A stretch of DNA of 64,000 nucleotides from Flavobacteriaceae bacterium (GTDB taxonomy: Bacteria > Bacteroidota > Bacteroidia > Flavobacteriales > Flavobacteriaceae): the NCBI GenBank assembly GCA_020435965.1, contig JAGQYS010000011.1, positions 12,322 through 76,321 of the forward strand. Reading direction: 5' to 3'. This document shows positions 61,632 to 64,000 of the stretch, piece after piece (position 1 is the stretch's first letter; each line of letters begins with the position of its first letter). The notes under the pieces were generated by a model. The model ran no database searches, had not been told where the DNA came from, and saw only the letters and a list, made by a program, of their open reading frames with translations. The position numbers and the translations under genes are program-made.

Positions 61632-63083
61632 ATGGCTTCAAACAAACTGTCTTTACGTTCGCGTATTTTTGTATACATGATTTTACTGGTTTTAGTGGCT
61701 TCAGTACTTATTGCTGCTGTAACTTTATATCAGTATAACGAACAATCCAAAGATTACCACAAACAGCGTTTAGAGCGTAAAGAAGCACAACTACTTTCAA
61801 GCATAGATTATGTTATAAGAAGTACGACTTGGCCAAGAGAGACAGAGTATTTACCGCTTATCTTCAAAGACAAAATTTATGAAATAGCTGATAATCTTAG
61901 TGTAGAATTCAATATTTATGATCTTGGCGGAACATTAGTGAAAAGCTCAAAACCTAGTTTTGAAAACGATAGTCTTGTTACATGTATGCCAGCAGAAATT
62001 CTAAACAACTTGATGAATAGTATAGAAAAACGTCATGTTGAAACGAATGAAACATTAGGAGGTGATTTTAGATCATCGTATACCATTTTCACAGATTTCA
62101 AATCAAAGCCCTTAGGTATATTAAATGTACCTTATTTTGAAGATGACTCCTTCAATGATGATGAACTGAAAGAGTTTTTGGTTCGTTTAGGGTATGCTTA
62201 TTTTGTAATGCTATTGGTTGCTATAGCCTTTGCCTATTTTGTGTCTAGATACATAACCAGATCGCTAAAAACCATTAGTGATAAAATGAGTGAAACACGT
62301 TTAGAAAAACGCAACCAAAAAATCGAACTAAAAGGAGCAAGCGAAGAAGTTTCAGTGTTGGTAGAATCGTATAATAGTATGATTGACGAACTTGAAGAAT
62401 CTGCTGTTAAACTAGCAAGAAGCGAGCGTGAACAAGCATGGCGCGAAATGGCAAAACAGGTAGCTCATGAAATTAAAAACCCATTAACTCCAATGCGTTT
62501 GAGTGTGCAGAGTTTTCAGCGAAAATTCGATCCAAAAGATCCAGATGCTCGTCAAAAAGTAGATGAATATAGCAAAACACTCATCCAGCAAATCGATACC
62601 ATGAGTTCTATTGCTTCGGCATTTTCAAATTTTGCAAAAATGCCAGCTCAGAAAAACGAAACCCTTAACGTGGTTGAGGTAGTCGATTTGGCTTTGGATA
62701 TTTTTACAGAAGATTATTTGACCTTTAAATGTGATAAAGAAGAAATTATAGCCAAACTTGATCGTACGCAATTAATCCGAGTGATTACCAATTTGGTGAA
62801 AAACGCTATTCAAGCCATTTCTCATGTTGATGATCCTAAAGTTGACATAGAACTTAAAGATGATAATGAAAATGTGATAATTACAGTTAGTGATAATGGT
62901 CATGGTATTACAGAGGAAAATAAACACAGAGTTTTTGAACCTAAGTTCACCACTAAAACAAGCGGAATGGGATTAGGTCTGGCAATGATTAAAAAGATTA
63001 TTGAAACTTATAACGGAAGTATTACTTTTACATCAAAAGTTGGCGAAGGCTCTACTTTTAAAGTAACACTTCCAAAAGGATAA
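61632..63083 (+). CDS. Sensor histidine kinase, HAMP type
   Basis: The 483-residue protein has a first membrane helix (about residues 13-33), an extracytoplasmic sensor segment (about 34-190), a second helix (about 192-212), HAMP (about 210-265), HisKA with phospho-acceptor His279 in AHEIKNPLTPM, and HATPase_c (N-box NLVKNAIQA, G1 DNGHGI, G2 GLGLAM). The NPLTPM H-box is typical of the NtrY/AtoS group. No response regulator is adjacent, so the partner is elsewhere. Confidence 0.93.
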   Translation: MASNKLSLRSRIFVYMILLVLVASVLIAAVTLYQYNEQSKDYHKQRLERKEAQLLSSIDYVIRSTTWPRETEYLPLIFKDKIYEIADNLSVEFNIYDLGGTLVKSSKPSFENDSLVTCMPAEILNNLMNSIEKRHVETNETLGGDFRSSYTIFTDFKSKPLGILNVPYFEDDSFNDDELKEFLVRLGYAYFVMLLVAIAFAYFVSRYITRSLKTISDKMSETRLEKRNQKIELKGASEEVSVLVESYNSMIDELEESAVKLARSEREQAWREMAKQVAHEIKNPLTPMRLSVQSFQRKFDPKDPDARQKVDEYSKTLIQQIDTMSSIASAFSNFAKMPAQKNETLNVVEVVDLALDIFTEDYLTFKCDKEEIIAKLDRTQLIRVITNLVKNAIQAISHVDDPKVDIELKDDNENVIITVSDNGHGITEENKHRVFEPKFTTKTSGMGLGLAMIKKIIETYNGSITFTSKVGEGSTFKVTLPKG

Positions 63084-63096
63084 TAAATTTAACAAC

Positions 63097-63879
63097 ATGA
63101 AGTACAAAAATATACTTACAGCTACCAACAATGGCATTGCAACCATAACCATCAATAGACCTAGTAAACTTAATGCTTTAAACATTGAAACTATTGATGA
63201 ATTGCACCATGCCTTAAATATTTCAGACAAAGATAAATCCATAAAAGTTATTGTCGTTACAGGAAGTGGAGACAAAGCTTTTGTTGCTGGAGCAGATATT
63301 AGCGAGTTTGCCGATTTTGATATTGAAGAAGGCAAGGAACTTGCTGCCAATGGACAAGATGTATTGTTCAATTTTATTGAAAACCTTTCAACTCCAGTTA
63401 TCGCTGCTGTAAACGGTTTTGCGCTTGGAGGCGGATTGGAACTTGCTATGGCTTGTCATTTTAGAGTAGCAAGTGATAATGCTAAAATGGGACTTCCGGA
63501 AGTCTCATTGGGTGTTATTCCAGGTTATGGTGGCACACAACGTTTACCACAATTGGTAGGTAAAGGTCGCGCCATGGAAATGATTATGACCGCTGGAATG
63601 ATTGATGCCAATACTGCTAAAGAATACGGTTTAGTAAACCATGTCACTACGCAAGAAGAACTGCTGCCTTTAGCCGAAAAAATAGCGAGTAAAATCATGC
63701 GAAATTCTACAGTCGCCATTGCTGCTGCCATAAAAGCCATAAATGCCAATTTTAAAGATGGCAAAGATGGTTACCAAGTAGAAATTAAGCAATTTGGTAA
63801 ATGTTTTGGCACTGACGATTTTCATGAAGGAACTACGGCTTTTTTAGAAAAGCGCAAAGCTGAGTTTCCAGGAAAGTAG
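63097..63879 (+). CDS. Enoyl-CoA hydratase/isomerase family protein
   Basis: The 260-residue crotonase-fold enzyme hydrates 2-enoyl-CoA in fatty-acid or amino-acid breakdown. It has the oxyanion-hole segments AFVAGADISEF and NGFALGGGLELAMACHFRVAS, then LPEVSLGVIPGYGGTQRLPQLVG with the two catalytic glutamates (Glu in ELAMAC and in PEVSLG). It follows the kinase gene by 13 nt. Substrate length cannot be told from the sequence. Confidence 0.93.
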   Translation: MKYKNILTATNNGIATITINRPSKLNALNIETIDELHHALNISDKDKSIKVIVVTGSGDKAFVAGADISEFADFDIEEGKELAANGQDVLFNFIENLSTPVIAAVNGFALGGGLELAMACHFRVASDNAKMGLPEVSLGVIPGYGGTQRLPQLVGKGRAMEMIMTAGMIDANTAKEYGLVNHVTTQEELLPLAEKIASKIMRNSTVAIAAAIKAINANFKDGKDGYQVEIKQFGKCFGTDDFHEGTTAFLEKRKAEFPGK

Positions 63880-64000
63880 AAGTCTTAGTTCTGTAAGACC
63901 TTGTCTGTATTCATGAATTTAGAGAAATTCCTTTCTGTTTTTTTCTAATATTTAGGTATATTTAGGTATGATTATTGTTAACAATTAATACAAAATCAGC
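63880..64000. other. Noncoding tail of the window
   Basis: A 6-bp hairpin GTCTTA/TAAGAC (63882-63899) follows the stop and is a weak transcript end at best. Near the edge, TATTTAGGTA occurs twice in tandem. Nothing else is evident. Confidence 0.4.

Noticed and set aside
63033-63371. 112-codon antisense frame across the kinase and hydratase genes
   Set aside because: It spans two clear genes on the opposite strand and has composition expected of a shadow.

Overview
The window is chromosomal DNA of an aerobic, probably gliding member of the Flavobacteriaceae (Bacteroidota). The evidence is low GC content, weak Shine-Dalgarno sequences, promoters with a TAnnTTTG -7 element, and lineage-typical genes: gldH, a subtilisin-like protease with a type IX secretion sorting domain, GLPGLI, DUF6090, DUF4292 and DUF6705 proteins, HU-CCDC81/SPOR architecture, a HemC-HemD fusion, and atpE-F-H-A-G not followed by atpD-C. 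Nearly all of it is well-behaved housekeeping sequence. No phage, insertion sequence, CRISPR array, rRNA or tRNA gene was seen.

Layout. 1-3800: end of atpE, then atpF, atpH, atpA, atpG, closed by a strong terminator. 3850-10560: a lipoprotein, a Wzx-like flippase, a DUF6090 protein, dUTPase, then TPR protein, DUF4292 lipoprotein and an EnvC-like factor in overlapping frames. 10650-20430: thioesterase, HU/SPOR protein, dprA, a DUF6705 lipoprotein beside a large lipoprotein with a 7-bp tandem repeat in its N-terminal codons, trpS, plsC, an ECF sigma factor with a membrane/beta-barrel partner, and a lipoprotein. 20535-25443: recA, then trhO, trhP, ferredoxin and radical SAM genes, which look like a tRNA wobble-uridine hydroxylation group. 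25555-29650: ricT-like gene, gldH, penicillin-binding protein 1A.

29650-35760 is the main accessory locus. It holds two small secreted two-cysteine peptides behind duplicated upstream regions with iterated GACTTCTTAA motifs, three GLPGLI proteins and a TonB-dependent-receptor-like outer-membrane protein whose natural ATG is followed at once by TAA. This is the best candidate for an undescribed system. 35836-44970: two-subunit CoA transferase, lipoprotein, twin-domain ABC ATPase, the large secreted protease and a 3'-5' exonuclease.

45020-61590: serine hydrolases, MGMT and a CNNM/CBS protein lead into a heme biosynthesis region: hemA, hemCD, hemE, an EI24 membrane protein, hemF, hemB on the minus strand, and divergently an AraC regulator with hemH, then a VPS10/BNR protein and hemJ. 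Together these cover the route from glutamyl-tRNA to heme except hemL. 61630-63880: sensor kinase and enoyl-CoA hydratase. Several families of short dispersed palindromic repeats lie between genes, and two genes (dprA and the SPOR protein) carry matching copies in frame.
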